64,000 nucleotides of DNA from Fragilariopsis cylindrus CCMP1102 (GCA_900095095.1 FMBT01000301.1:584820-648819), one strand, 5' to 3'; positions 22,401 through 33,200 are shown, numbered from the stretch's first letter. The notes: generated by a model from the sequence alone, not told the origin. Translations and numbers: made by a program.

Positions 22401-23423
22401 ATACCGGTACCTGTACCGATACCGACACCCGTCAATCCTGCACTAGTTGGATCATTTAAACCACCACATTATAATAGTGGTTTTGTGAATCGTCCCTCAA
22501 CAGCATCACTTCAGGGAGGGGGAACTCCGTTGCGTTACTCTAGCACGTATACGGGAGTGGTAGCCGGTTCAGCATCATCAAGTAATGCTCGAAGCATACC
22601 TTTGACATCATCAACTAATGTTCAAACTAGACCTTTGTCTGTAGGAATGGGCCGAGATAACCCTCAGACGACTACAACTACTGTCAAGAGAATGGGAGCA
22701 GAAGAAACTGCATCTGTCGAGGATCTATCGATTGTGTTAGAAGGAGTGAATGGGGAAATGTCAAAATCGAATATAAAATCGATCCAAACAGTACTGGAGG
22801 AGCATACTAATTCTATTGTTACGACGATTTTGCCAGGTATTCATTTCCAGGGGACTGTCCGAGTAACTTCTGTGACACGCAACGGAGCATTTCCAGTAGA
22901 TGATTACAACCGAAAGCGTCATCTTCGACTGGAACAACAGCAACAACAACAAGAAGAAGAAAGAGAAATGCAACCTCAAGAAGAAATCCCATCTGTTACA
23001 ATCCATTATAACGAATTAGTTAAGTTTGATCGATTGGACGGTACGGAAGATATGAATGGATATTCGTTAGCGTCCTTGGCATTAGAAACACCTTATGACC
23101 GTGAAGAGTTTGTGAACAAGATACGTGATCAATTCAATGATGATCCTGTCTTCCAATCATTCGTTGGTGTTTCGTCGGTAAGCGTACCACCACCAACTGA
23201 AAGTGAGACATCCGACGAAAGTAATAACATACTTGATGAAATCGTTGAAGACGAGATGAACGAAGATCCCACTACTACTAGCACTACTACTAGCACTATC
23301 GAATCAGATAATGTTTCGATGTTCACTATATCAACTATTGTGATCGCATGCTGGTCTGTGATTGGTCTTGGACTATTTATTGGAGCAATGTTCCTAATAT
23401 TAAAAAAGATAATGAGGAAATAA
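19486..23423 (+). CDS. Kexin/furin-like proprotein convertase (S8 peptidase), two exons
   Basis: Join 19486..20863, 21079..23423, 1240 residues. Signal peptide (about 1-18); Cys-rich region (about 50-145) with a PSI-like CYGCLNAVGCYYC; subtilisin fold with Asp205 (NDDGVD), His240 (DGHGTSVAG), oxyanion Asn423 (FASGN) and Ser496 (SGTSFSCPVVSG). A Cys-rich insert lies between His and Asn. The P domain spans about 580-708, as in kexin and furin. A Thr/Pro mucin-like stalk with repeated PTxAPTKATLSPT follows, then a Pro/Val-rich part, a second folded region (about 1000-1160), and one membrane span (about 1207-1234) with a short basic tail. All catalytic residues are present. It probably cleaves precursors at basic sites in the late secretory pathway or at the surface. 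A classical convertase prodomain is not obvious. Confidence 0.85.
20864..21078 (+). other. Intron of the proprotein convertase gene
   Basis: 215 bp, donor GTAAGT, acceptor AATAG, phase 1. Splicing joins DYST to PGAALMVTGPAGD, continuing the convertase sequence. It contains a (TTCCG)n run at about 20989-21015. Confidence 0.85.
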
Positions 23424-23487
23424 TTGATATAGCCGATAGAAAAAAGATAATGAGGAAATAATTGATATAGCCGATAGAAAAAAGATA
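23402..23487 (+). repeat. 38-bp tandem duplication spanning the convertase stop codon
   Basis: The unit starting AAAAAAGATAATGAGGAAAT occupies 23402-23439 and is repeated without visible change at 23440-23477, with a partial third copy. The first unit carries the final codons and the TAA stop at 23421-23423, so the second is entirely 3' UTR. Confidence 0.9.
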
Positions 23488-24259
23488 GAGGGAGGGGGAG
23501 AAGAAATAAATGATTCATCCAATTGACTTGCCGATATACATACATATTCAATTCATATTGAAACGGGAGAAAAATAGGGGGGTTTACTTACTTTAGGACG
23601 ATAACCAAGGGTTACAAATACATACATATAATAGAAATGCTTCTATAGAATAGCGGCATTACTTTAAAAAAAACACATACATACATTTTCTTAAGGACTG
23701 CATCATTAGATTTTATGACAATTGATGCAAAAGTCTAATGAGTTCTTATGCTTCTTCAACGTCATGGATCGTATTCTCTTATATTGATCCTTTTCGTTCT
23801 AGGCTACAGTACAGACAATGATCGTCACTAATATCATCTACTGTATCACTTTGAACTTGCTGCATCATGTTACTGCTACTACAGTATTCAACTCTTTTTT
23901 CATGCCATCGTTCATCAATTTGGGGGAGGGGGGGGGGTACACCACGACGAATGAATGAATCAATCACGTGGGAATGAAATCGCAACATTCAAACATCAAG
24001 TAAATCAGAAATGGCGCGGAAATCTGTATGTTTGTCATTTAAATATACTAGCTATTTAAATTCTTGATCTTTGATTTCTTGCTTCCACAAAGCAGTCGAT
24101 GAACATTGAACATCGTAGTAGTATCCACCCAATCGAATCACAACAAATAAAGCAACTCAAGCAACTCAACACACTTGTACCAAAGACAAGAAGAGTTTAG
24201 ATATACTTTTCAACAATACATCTTGAAAAAAAGCAAACACAAATCCAATTATATTTACG
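23424..24259. other. Intergenic region between the convertase and FG-rich genes
   Basis: 3' UTR of the convertase, then about 700 bases without a supported gene. A G-rich run lies at about 23922-23938. The last 200 bases are likely the promoter and leader of the next gene. Confidence 0.5.
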
Positions 24260-27200
24260 ATGTGCAACAATCTACACAGCATGAAACGACAACGACAACG
24301 ACAACGACACCAACAACGACAGACAATGCTGGTCAATCACAGGACGATTATAGTATTGACTCTGATCGCAATAATAACTTCCTCCTGTTATGGATTTATA
24401 ACTCCATCAACAACATCATCACTGATAACTTCTTCTCCGACGACGAGGATGAAATCATCATCATCATCATCAACATCATCAATTACTTTATTTTCAACAA
24501 CAAGGAAAGTTGAAATTGAAACAAAAGCAATAAAAACCAAATTATTACAAGAATTAAAAAATGTGGAATTAGAAAGAAAAGAAATTGAACGTTCTATAAA
24601 AGAAATTGAAATTCGACGTCGTGCATTAAATAAAGTTGCCTCAATAGGACGTGATCGTCTTGATGACTTGCAGCAGGTGCAAAAATCAGGTAATGGTGGT
24701 ACAGGTGGTGGTGGCAATGCATTGAAGGCTGTTACTGCTGCAAAACGATTTTTAATAGAAACTAGTAGTAGTAGTCGTTCCTCATCATCGAATAATAGTA
24801 ATAATAATAAACTTGATACTGAAATAGAAAATCTTGAATCGGAATTGGATCAACTAAAAACAAAGAAACAAAACGAATTACAAACAAGTAATACTATAGG
24901 AACAATAGGAACAATTAGTGGGATTGTAGCTACATTGAGTGTAGCAACTAATGTTTTAAGTGCACAACAAGGTATACAAGAATTTGGTGGTGATCGTGGT
25001 TTTGGTGGTATTATTGGTAACTACGTGTCGAATCTACCATCATCATCATCATCAACATCATCATCAACTAATAATGTTGTTGTTGATATGCCGTATTTAG
25101 ATACAAAAATTAATGTACTAGAACGGAAGGTAGTACAAGAAGAATTAGAATTAAAACAATTAAAAAAGTTAGTAGTCGATGCTGAACTACAACAACGTGT
25201 GAAAGTTGCAGAACAAATTCAATTAAAAGAGGAAATTTTATTAAAACAAAAATTAGTGGAACAATCCATGACGACCAAAGTAAATCAATTACAGTCTGAT
25301 AATGATCAACTTCGTATAAAGTTTAATAATAAAGAAACAGCAGAAGACATTGAAATAGCAGCAAGGATGAAATATGAAGCAATAGAAAAAGCATCCGATG
25401 ACTATGCTACCAGTAGAATTAATAATGACAACAATAATAATATTAATAATAATAATAAACAACTAGCCGATAATAATATTTATAGTATTTTTAGTGGAAA
25501 ATACTATACATTGAATGGTTTTGTGGAACAGGTTCAAAAAAATGGATTCGTTGATACGTTCAAATCATTGGATACAATATCCCAAGCAACGGCTATAGCA
25601 AGTATTGTTACGACTGCAGCAACTGCAGCATATCAATTAATTTTCAACAAGAACAAGAACATGAAGAACAAGGATGGTGATAATGATAATAATGACAACA
25701 ACAACAAAATTGATGATGATCTTTACGTCAAAAGCAAAAGCAGCAGCAGCAACAACAACAAAATAGATAACGAAGGTATATCTCCTTCTTTCTCGTCATT
25801 TCCGTCTGGTACACCGCTACCTCCTCCTCCGACTGCTGCTGCTGCTACTACTCAATCTTCCTCTTCAAAAAACAATAAATCATCGACTACTGCTAGTACA
25901 GGATTTGGTGCTCCACCCAAAACGACTATTTCGCCGCCGCCGCCTGCTCCTTTTGGATCTAAAAAAGGATTTGGTTCTCCTCCAAAAAGGAGTGGACCAC
26001 CGGTAGGAAAACGAGCACAAGCAACTGAAGCAGCTTTTGGTGTTCCCGCAAAGACAAAGGGTAGTGGGCTACCACCGGTAGTTAAGAAGAATACTGCTGT
26101 ATCGGATTCGTCGTCATCACCTTTTGGATCTCCTGCTGTTGGATTCGGTGCTCCGCCCAAAAAGAGTAGTGGTGGTGCGATACCGCCACCATCGCAAGCG
26201 ACTTTTGGCATTCCCCCAAAGACAAAGGGTGGGGAACGATCAAAGTATTCCCAAAATAAGTGGTCGCCGAAGTCAGGAAAGCAGACAGCATCTCCTTTTG
26301 GATCAGGATTTGGTACTTCTCCTAAACAGGGAACGTCACCACCAACAAAAAGTGCTGTCGCGGCGAAACAATCAACTTCTCCCTTTGGATCTGAAAATTC
26401 GAAGCAAGCAGCATCTCCGTTTGGATCAGGATTTGGTCCTTCTTCTAAACAAAGAGCACCACCACCAAAGAATACAGCTGCAGGTGGATTTGGTGCTTTT
26501 CCCAAGACAGGCACAGGACCCCCAAAGAGTACAGCCCAAGGAAAGCAGGCAAATTCTCCATTCGGTGTTGCAAAATTTGGAATTTCCCCTGAGCAGGGTA
26601 CCGCCTCTGCTTCTGGAAAGCAAACAGCTTCTTCGTTTGGATCAGGGTTCGATAGTGCGTCTGGGGAACAGATATCGTCTCCTTTCGGTTCTGGGTTCGG
26701 TACTTCTTCTAAAGTTGGTTCTGTTACAACAAATGACGCACCGTCCTTTGGTGCCAAAGCGGGCGATAATGCATCCCCTAATCAAAACAGAGTTAGAGGT
26801 ATACAGGCTGAGCCACCTTTTGGTTTTCCTCCTGAAGCAAAAGATACACGCAACGAACAAAATCAAAAAAGTAGTCAAAATAGCATTCGAAGCAAGATGG
26901 CTACATCTGCATACGATGGCGCTACTGCTTTCAGACCGCCATCAAAGACGAACCCTGCACAAGATAATCAGCCATCTTCGCCATTTGGTAGTAATAATCC
27001 AAATGTCGGAGCGAAATCAACGTTTGGGGCTCCGCCTAAACAATCCAGTATGAGGAATCAACTGAATCAGAACGACGATGGTCAAATGAAGAAGACAGAT
27101 AGCTCTTCATTCGGTGTTCCATCTAAAGACAATCAGCCATCTTCGCCATTTGGTAATGATAATCCAAATGTTGGAGCGAAATCTACGTTTGGGGCTCCGC

Positions 27201-28687
27201 CTAAACAATCCAGTATGAGGAATCAACTGAATCAGAACGACGATAGTCAAATGAACAAGACGAATAACTCTTCATTCGGTGCTCCATCTAAGGATAATCA
27301 GCCATCTTCGCCATATGGTAATAATAATCCAAACGTCGGAGCGGAATCAACGTTTGGGGCTCCGCCTAAAAAATCCAGTTTGAGGAATCAACTGAATCAA
27401 AACGACGATAGTCAAATGAAGAAGACAGATAGCTTTTCATTTGGTGTTCAATCTAAATCGGGACCAGCACAACGAGGAACCGCTGGTGTACCAAGCAAAA
27501 ATCCATTTGGTGCTAGTAGTTCTGGAGGAACTTCCGATAATAGTAATAATAATTTAAATGATGCTCCTGGAAAAAAATCATCGTCTCCGCCGTTTGGTGT
27601 TAGCAGCGCTGGTTTTGGTGCAGGAAAACAATCCTCGTCTCCGCCTATTCCTAAAACGAGTCCAAATGCTGGAAATAATTACGGAGTTCCCAATAAGAAT
27701 AACAATAGTCCAAAACGTGTCTCATCTTCGTTTGGAACAGGATTTGGTCCTCCCCCTAAACAGGGAGCGGCGCTACCAGAGACAGGAAAACAAGCAGTTT
27801 CACCCTTTGGTGCAGGATCAGTACCTAAACAGGGAGCGGCACCCCTACCAATGAAAACAGGCAGGTGGTCTCCGAAGACAGGCACAGTCACAGCACCTTC
27901 TAAGTATACACTACCTCCAGGAAAGCAGGCAAGTTCTCCATTTGGAGGTGACTTTGGTGCTGGCGCTACACCGAAGACGGACGCTGCTAATCCAAGTAGT
28001 GTCTCAATGAATCAGGAAACTTCTTCATTTGGAGGTGGTTTTGGTGCTACAACGAAGACGGACGCTGCTAATCCAAGTAGTGTCTTAACGAATCAAGAAA
28101 ATTCTCCATTTGGAGCTGTCTTCAGAGAAGGCGATGCAAGTCCAAGTAGCGTCTCAACGAATCAGGAAGAAAATTCTCCATTTGGAAGTCGCTTTGGTGG
28201 TTCTCCGAAGACAGGCGATGTAAATCCAAGCGTCTCGACGAAGCAGGAAGAAAATACTCCATTTGGAGGTCGATTCGGTAGACCTCCGACGACAGATGCA
28301 GCACCCCCAAATGATACGTTTAGGGCGCCGCCCAAATCAAGTATAAGATCTCAACTGAATCAAAACAAAGATGATAGTGAAATGAAACAGAAGTATACAC
28401 CGTCTTCTTCCGACGCACCACCGTCTACATCAGGACCAGCACAACGATTTGGTACTGAAGGGGGTGCGAATGATGGAAGTTTCGGTACTCCCACTAGTAG
28501 TAGAAGTAATAATGATGATAATAATCCAAGTGTATCACCAAGGCAGGCGAATTCTTCATTTGGATCCGCTGGGTTCAATGCTTCTCCTAAAACGGGTGGC
28601 GTCTATGTTGGAAGTTCCGGTGTTGAAAATCCTAATCCTAATCCTACTACTAGTAATAATATTGCTGCAATGGAACAACAGCAACAA

Positions 28688-28737
<50 letters not shown>

Positions 28738-28767
28738 GCAACAGCTACAGCAACAGCTACAGCAACA

Positions 28768-28810
<43 letters not shown>

Positions 28811-28954
28811 TCCAGTCGAACAGCACCCAGAAACGACAAAACAAGTTCATTTTCGTTTGGAACGCCGTCATTTCCACCACCGCCTAAGAAAACTGGTTCA
28901 TTTTCTTTTGGAACGCCGTCGTTTCCACCACCACCGCCGTCGAAGGAATATTAG
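24260..28954 (+). CDS. Large plastid-targeted FG-rich disordered protein with KWSP motifs
   Basis: Up to 1564 residues in one exon; the true start may be Met8 or Met23. A hydrophobic signal (about 28-43) ends SSCYGFITPS, with Phe at the predicted cleavage site as in diatom plastid precursors. Residues about 80-400 are coiled-coil-like with one hydrophobic stretch (about 212-235); another lies at about 438-462. From about 500 to 1470 the chain is disordered with dozens of Phe-Gly motifs (SPFGSGFG, FGAPPK) spaced by Pro/Lys/Ser/Gln. It has three 55-residue tandem repeats, a poly-Gln run and a doubled C-terminal SFSFGTPSFPPPP. Only two tryptophans occur, W668 in KWSPK and W1203 in RWSPK. KWSP is the Rubisco-binding sticker of PYCO1 in Phaeodactylum, so a pyrenoid or plastid condensate role is possible. 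An FG nucleoporin is the alternative, but the signal argues against it. Confidence 0.7.
26963..27457 (+). repeat. Three 165-bp in-frame tandem repeats in the FG-rich gene
   Basis: Units begin at 26963, 27128 and 27293, each starting DNQPSSP and containing STFGAPPK and RNQLNQNDD. The period is exactly 55 codons and the copies are nearly the same, which points to recent in-frame duplication. A related unit recurs near 28322-28390. Confidence 0.9.
28675..28810 (+). repeat. CAG/CAA repeat coding for poly-glutamine
   Basis: About 45 mixed CAA/CAG codons broken by two CTA (Leu) codons, at about residues 1473-1517 of the FG-rich protein. The mixed codons suggest some stability. Confidence 0.9.
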
Positions 28955-29355
28955 CTTGTGATATATTGAGTTGGGATTGAAAACTATGAAAGCAACTATT
29001 GACTTCACGCACAAGAACGAACGCACGCACGCACGTACGCACATTCTTCTTTTAAAACGAGAAAGAAAGTTACAAACGAAATGAGTCATACCATAATAAA
29101 AAATAGAATAATAATATAGCTAGTCTAGCTAGCTAATGGGATTTTAAAGATGTAGTATCAGTTCTATTCTATAGATCATGAATTGAGGTCTGTTCATTGT
29201 CTCGTCTTGAGATTATATATCATTATTTTATTTGACTTCCTTTAGTGTACAAATAGGTGATGCCCTGACAGATGTTTTCATTCTTGAAATGAACCACAAT
29301 GTCAACTTCATGGAATAGGCTTTATTTCTTCATTTATTTATGATCCTACTACTAG
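28955..29355. other. Convergent intergenic region
   Basis: Space between the 3' ends of two convergent genes. It includes an ACGC-type repeat near 29015-29042 and AT-rich sequence. No gene seen. Confidence 0.5.
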
Positions 29356-30339
29356 TTAAAAAGTTGTTGCTGCTATAGCAACGGTAGCAATGAAAAGAGT
29401 AGCCATAACTTGAATTTGAATGAAACTAGTAGCACCACTATCATCACTAGCACTTGTAGTAGTAGTAGTAGTAGTAGTAGTAGTCTCATCTGTAACATCC
29501 ATATCATCAATAGCAGTAGTGTCTTCATCTGCATCTTTCGAAATTATAGGTGCTGCTGTAAAAGATCCTACACAGACCCAAATTTCAGTCGAGGCATCAC
29601 ATTCGCATGTAGCAGCTTCATCAAGAGGAACCCCGTTTGTTGTAATAGTTTGTGAATAGTTACAGGATGCATTTGGTAATCCTACGGGTAATACACCTGC
29701 ACATGTGGTACCATCTCCAGGGAATGTACCACACACCATTGGTGTAGTAGGTGCAGTAGGAACTGGAATTGTAGTTACAGGTTGTGCTTGTCCAGCAGGC
29801 ATATAAGTTGGTGCAACAGCAGGTGCAAATGAACCATCACATGACCAAAGATTAACGGTAGAACCAGCTGCATTGGAACAAACACAATTGAATGTTTCCA
29901 AATCAGAACTAGAGGAAAATTTCCTTGAGAACATACATGTTTGAGATGAATCTGGTATAACTAATAGTCCATCACATGATTCACCTGATACGGGTGGCGA
30001 ATCTTGAGCAGGACATGGATTATTTGCTGGAATATCAGTAGCAGTCGATACACATTTCCATATTGGGTCTGCAGCAGCACAGGTACATATTGTTTCAGTC
30101 CGAACTGTATCGGTGTACGATTCACCACCACATCCGACAGTTGCCTGACCACCAGTTAATGCATCTGTACATGCTGCTCCATCTTGGGCTGATGTACCAA
30201 CTGGTAAATTTCCACATGTTGCTTGTTGAGCAGCATTCGCAACATATTTATCAACACTACTACCGGGCATCATCATGCCGATAGCTAATAATGCCGTAAT
30301 TACAGCTGCGATGCTAGTCTTGTTGTTGTTCATCATCAT
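29356..30339 (-). CDS. Secreted or surface-anchored protein with three six-cysteine repeats
   Basis: A 327-residue protein. N-terminal signal (about residues 8-27). Three repeats, each with six cysteines in the order C...C...C...C-x-C...C and ending W-x-C-x-G or similar, lie at about 42-97, 109-168 and 203-260. Examples of the ends are ICTCAAADPIWKC and TCECDASTEIWVC. A Pro/Thr linker separates repeats two and three. A Thr run and a final hydrophobic stretch (about 305-327) with no charged tail suggest a GPI-anchor signal. No named family is recognised. Likely extracellular or cell-wall associated, with three disulfides per repeat. Confidence 0.7.
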   Translation of the reverse strand: MMMNNNKTSIAAVITALLAIGMMMPGSSVDKYVANAAQQATCGNLPVGTSAQDGAACTDALTGGQATVGCGGESYTDTVRTETICTCAAADPIWKCVSTATDIPANNPCPAQDSPPVSGESCDGLLVIPDSSQTCMFSRKFSSSSDLETFNCVCSNAAGSTVNLWSCDGSFAPAVAPTYMPAGQAQPVTTIPVPTAPTTPMVCGTFPGDGTTCAGVLPVGLPNASCNYSQTITTNGVPLDEAATCECDASTEIWVCVGSFTAAPIISKDADEDTTAIDDMDVTDETTTTTTTTTTSASDDSGATSFIQIQVMATLFIATVAIAATTF

Positions 30340-30889
30340 ATTGAGTATTGTCTTGTTTGTATGGTACTAACGTTTTAGTAGTAGTATAGTATTAGATCTT
30401 TTCTTTTTTTGTATCGTCTTTCAATTTTATGACACTCTCTTGTTTGTTACATTTATTTTTTATTTCTTCCGATAAAAACATAATATCTTTGCTCTTTTTG
30501 CTAGTCGTGTATAATTTAATTCGTGCGACATCATATTTTGGATCGTGTTTGATATGTACAAATTTGATAGTGCAACGTGATGGACAAATTAACCAGGTCA
30601 AATAACAACTCGGTACGTACGTCATCCACCAAAGATCGAACCTAAAGTCTTCAAAAGAAAAAGAAAAATGAACGAAAATCTACTAGAAAAGAATGTGATC
30701 AATATGCTTAAACCCAATTCTATAACGTGGGACATATTCCAACTATCCTTACCATACCTCATGTTCAGGAAGAGGTGTAAAAAAATGAAGGGTAGAGGGT
30801 AGGGTGCACTGATGGTAGACCACAACTAAGCTTGAATCTAGTGCACCCACAGTAAAAACCAATGCTTTTTCCTGAGAGTTGTCCGGTTG
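30340..30889. other. Intergenic region upstream of the copia relic
   Basis: No supported gene. It contains one copy of a roughly 55-bp dispersed repeat (30549-30600, separate entry). The final 100 bases may be further eroded retroelement sequence. Confidence 0.4.
30549..30600. repeat. Dispersed repeat, copy A
   Basis: TGATATGTACAAATTTGATA and the following 30 bases match 32738-32790 with a few substitutions and small indels. The two copies flank the copia relic and the small zinc-binding gene. Confidence 0.65.
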
Positions 30890-31630
30890 ACTCTATTGAA
30901 AGAAGATGCCTAAAGGAGTCCTTGAAGGACTTGGCTTCAAAGTGAATGGTTATGACTATTGTAAATTCAACAAGATGATAGGAAGGGTACAATGTACTCT
31001 CCAATTCCATTTGGACGGCATCAATATATCATGTGTACATCAAGAGGTATTAGATAACATTATAGATAAGTTAAATGAGGTGTTTGAATAAGACATACCA
31101 AAACTATCAGCTATGTATATATGGAGCCATTCATGATTACTTAGGTATGACAATTGACTGGTCCAATGACATGACTGTTGGGTATGGTTCACCATGTACA
31201 GTGTACAATTTTCTTGAAGATGTTCTTGAAGAAGCTCCATCCAATTTCGATGGAAAAGACACAACACCTGCATTAAACTCTCTATACAGACATGAAGAGT
31301 CATATAGGATTATGCCTCGCCTTAGGGAATGGATCACCCCTTTCCAGTTCCAACACCAAAGAGGAGTTAAGACCAGGAGATCCAAGGAATAGACGATGCC
31401 GTACAGTTGGATTCGTTGAATGGTCAAGCCGCTTCCTAAAATTTCAGGTAGCTAAATATCCTACACAGACCATCCACTGAAGAAACTGGGTACTAAGAAT
31501 ATGGTGCAACAGGACAATACTAGTAACATACCATCAACAGCTGTTAAGCTAGCTAAAGGTGGCCAAAGGGTTTGTGGGGAGAGGTCAAGAAACATTGATA
31601 TCAGGTATTTCTATATAAGATGAAATGAAA
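30890..31630 (+). mobile_element. Decayed Ty1/copia retrotransposon fragment (RT and RNase H)
   Basis: Translated pieces in shifting frames match the end of a copia polyprotein. At about 30905-31090, YDYCKFNKMIGRVQC and a following HLDGINISCVHQEV resemble the RT block around the catalytic acidic motif. At about 31105-31260, IHDYLGMTIDWSND and NFLEDVLEEAPSNFDG continue it. At about 31500-31615, QQDNTSNIPSTAVKL and ERSRNIDIRYFYIR are the RNase H end. Frameshifts, stops and a gap between RT and RNase H show it is dead. No LTRs were found. Its sequence differs strongly from the complete copia element at 49 kb, so it comes from another lineage. Confidence 0.8.
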
Positions 31631-31964
31631 GGATCATCCGAGTGACCACTTTTCTCTAAAATGTTGTTTTCAAAAGACTAAAATCAAAAATGTAATGTTA
31701 AAAACACGCGGCGGTCAGACCAACATGAAAGATTGATGAACGTGATTCGTATTGAACTACTGTACCCACCAATGCAATGACAACCATCTGTTTTCTGGCT
31801 TATGATCATAGTGCGTACGGGGTTAGTCGAAGTAATGCCGGGAAATTAATAATTGTTCTCGACAACGCACAATAAAAAAATACAGTAACTCTTACACCGA
31901 TAAGTAGTATCCAATAATTAATAATAGAGGAAACCCCCGCCTGTACTAGTAGCAAAACGAGACG
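31631..31964. other. Intergenic region
   Basis: About 330 bases after the copia relic; nothing recognised. The end is probably the promoter and leader of the next gene. Confidence 0.4.
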
Positions 31965-32357
31965 ATGAGCGATGTTGTTATCAATGACGAGGAGGCCAAA
32001 GAAGGCGTACCACCTGTAACTATCGATGATGCTGCCGGCAACGGCAATACCGGTAACAGCAACATGAGTATTGGACAATACGATTTTGAAACACAAGTAT
32101 TGGTTCCATGTTTCAAATGTGATGATGATTGTTGGAGCCGTGGTTGGTTATTATTACCAGATATTGATGAGGGAGAAGGTGCGGAACGAAAAAATATTTG
32201 TGACAATTGTCTGTTATTTCATGGAAAGAAAGTAAAAGGATCCGAACGACGATTTGATGGAAAAATAAAAATACCGGTTCCGAAAAAAAAGCCCAAAAAG
32301 AAACCACCGAAGAAGGATGTCGTCGCTATTAAGGCAAAGAAAACAATGACGAAATAA
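31965..32357 (+). CDS. Small CxxC-CxxC zinc-binding protein with a lysine-rich tail
   Basis: A 130-residue protein. An acidic N-terminus is followed by a compact part with C49-x2-C52 and C79-x2-C82 (PCFKCDDDCWSRGW ... NICDNCLLFHGKK), which can form a four-cysteine zinc site. Cys56 and His86 are close by. Trp57 and Trp61 lie in the loop. The last 30 residues are very basic (repeated PKKK), suited to nucleic acid binding or nuclear import. No family recognised. It lies between two transposon-affected stretches but its frame is intact. Confidence 0.65.
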   Translation: MSDVVINDEEAKEGVPPVTIDDAAGNGNTGNSNMSIGQYDFETQVLVPCFKCDDDCWSRGWLLLPDIDEGEGAERKNICDNCLLFHGKKVKGSERRFDGKIKIPVPKKKPKKKPPKKDVVAIKAKKTMTK

Positions 32358-32737
32358 TATTATAAGGATTACACGACGAGGATTGCGAGAAAATAATAGT
32401 ATGGATTGATTTTTTTATGTTGATAGATGTATGTAGGGGGGGGGGGGGGGCTGATAGGTGTATGGGTGTGGACTGACTCAGTCGGTTGTGGGTGTTTGTG
32501 TACAGTACGGTAGGTCAAGGCGGAATATGAGATTCATAATACATATTAATAGTACAAAATTGAAAAAGTATGGAAAACAAATTCGATTATTACAAACGAT
32601 CATCAGGTATTGAATGGAATATCATGCCCACTATTGTTATCAGCGTGGTTCTTCGCGGAAACTAATACAGAGTTTAGTCAACCCACAATCAGACAGACGA
32701 AAAGTTTTAACGTTATCCTCGTATGATGAGGATGAAT
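32358..32737. other. Intergenic region with a 15-G homopolymer
   Basis: A run of 15 G lies at 32436-32450, about 80 bases after the stop codon. No gene seen. Confidence 0.6.
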
Positions 32738-32790
32738 GATATGTACAAATTTGATAGTATACGTGACGGACAAATGAAACGAGGTCAAGA
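32738..32790. repeat. Dispersed repeat, copy B
   Basis: Matches 30549-30600 in the same orientation. The first 22 bases are the same, after which CGTGAxGGACAAAT is shared. Confidence 0.65.
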
Positions 32791-32889
32791 ACGATGTCCG
32801 ATTGGATTGGATTGGATTTTGGCGTTGGATATTGCCTTCACGAGGCAAAAACATTTTATTTCCCCTTCCACACGCCCTCTCCCTTCCAT

Positions 32890-33200
32890 ACACCTTCTCG
32901 ATTATTTTGCCAAACTTACGTGAACTCGTTTTACAACTTCCGTGTTTGTACATCCTTCGAGCTTATTCTAAATTCATTACGAAAGAACGTACCCGTGCTA
33001 GATTGGATGGTAACGAAATAGAATTTTTCAATGACTTGAAACAAATATATCTGGACAATACAGTTTTTTGGTACTGCGACATCCAAGAACTAGCTAATAT
33101 AATGGACTTGAATAACCCCAGTCGAGACAAACTTTCCATCTTAAACAACATTATTCATCGACATGTAGCTCTATTCCTAATCATCTATTCCTATTGAAAT
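32890..33200 (+). pseudogene. Relic of an F-box/LRR gene
   Basis: Short translated pieces, including NLRELVLQLP and then FFNDLKQIYLDNTVFWYCDI with ELANIMDLNN, look like the leucine-rich repeat part of the F-box protein at 36401-37444 (compare NLKEINMNNSNFVLFDCKISDLNNYPD). The pieces need frame changes and no F-box or start remains. The strand is the same as in the intact paralogue. Confidence 0.5.

Noticed and set aside
25852-27053. Long frames overlapping the FG-rich gene on both strands (about 300 codons each)
   Set aside because: By-products of its repetitive codon use; the main frame has the signal, coiled coil and regular repeats.
32678-32953. Minus-strand frame opposite the dispersed repeat
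   Set aside because: No protein-like content; the plus-strand F-box relic explains part of the region better.
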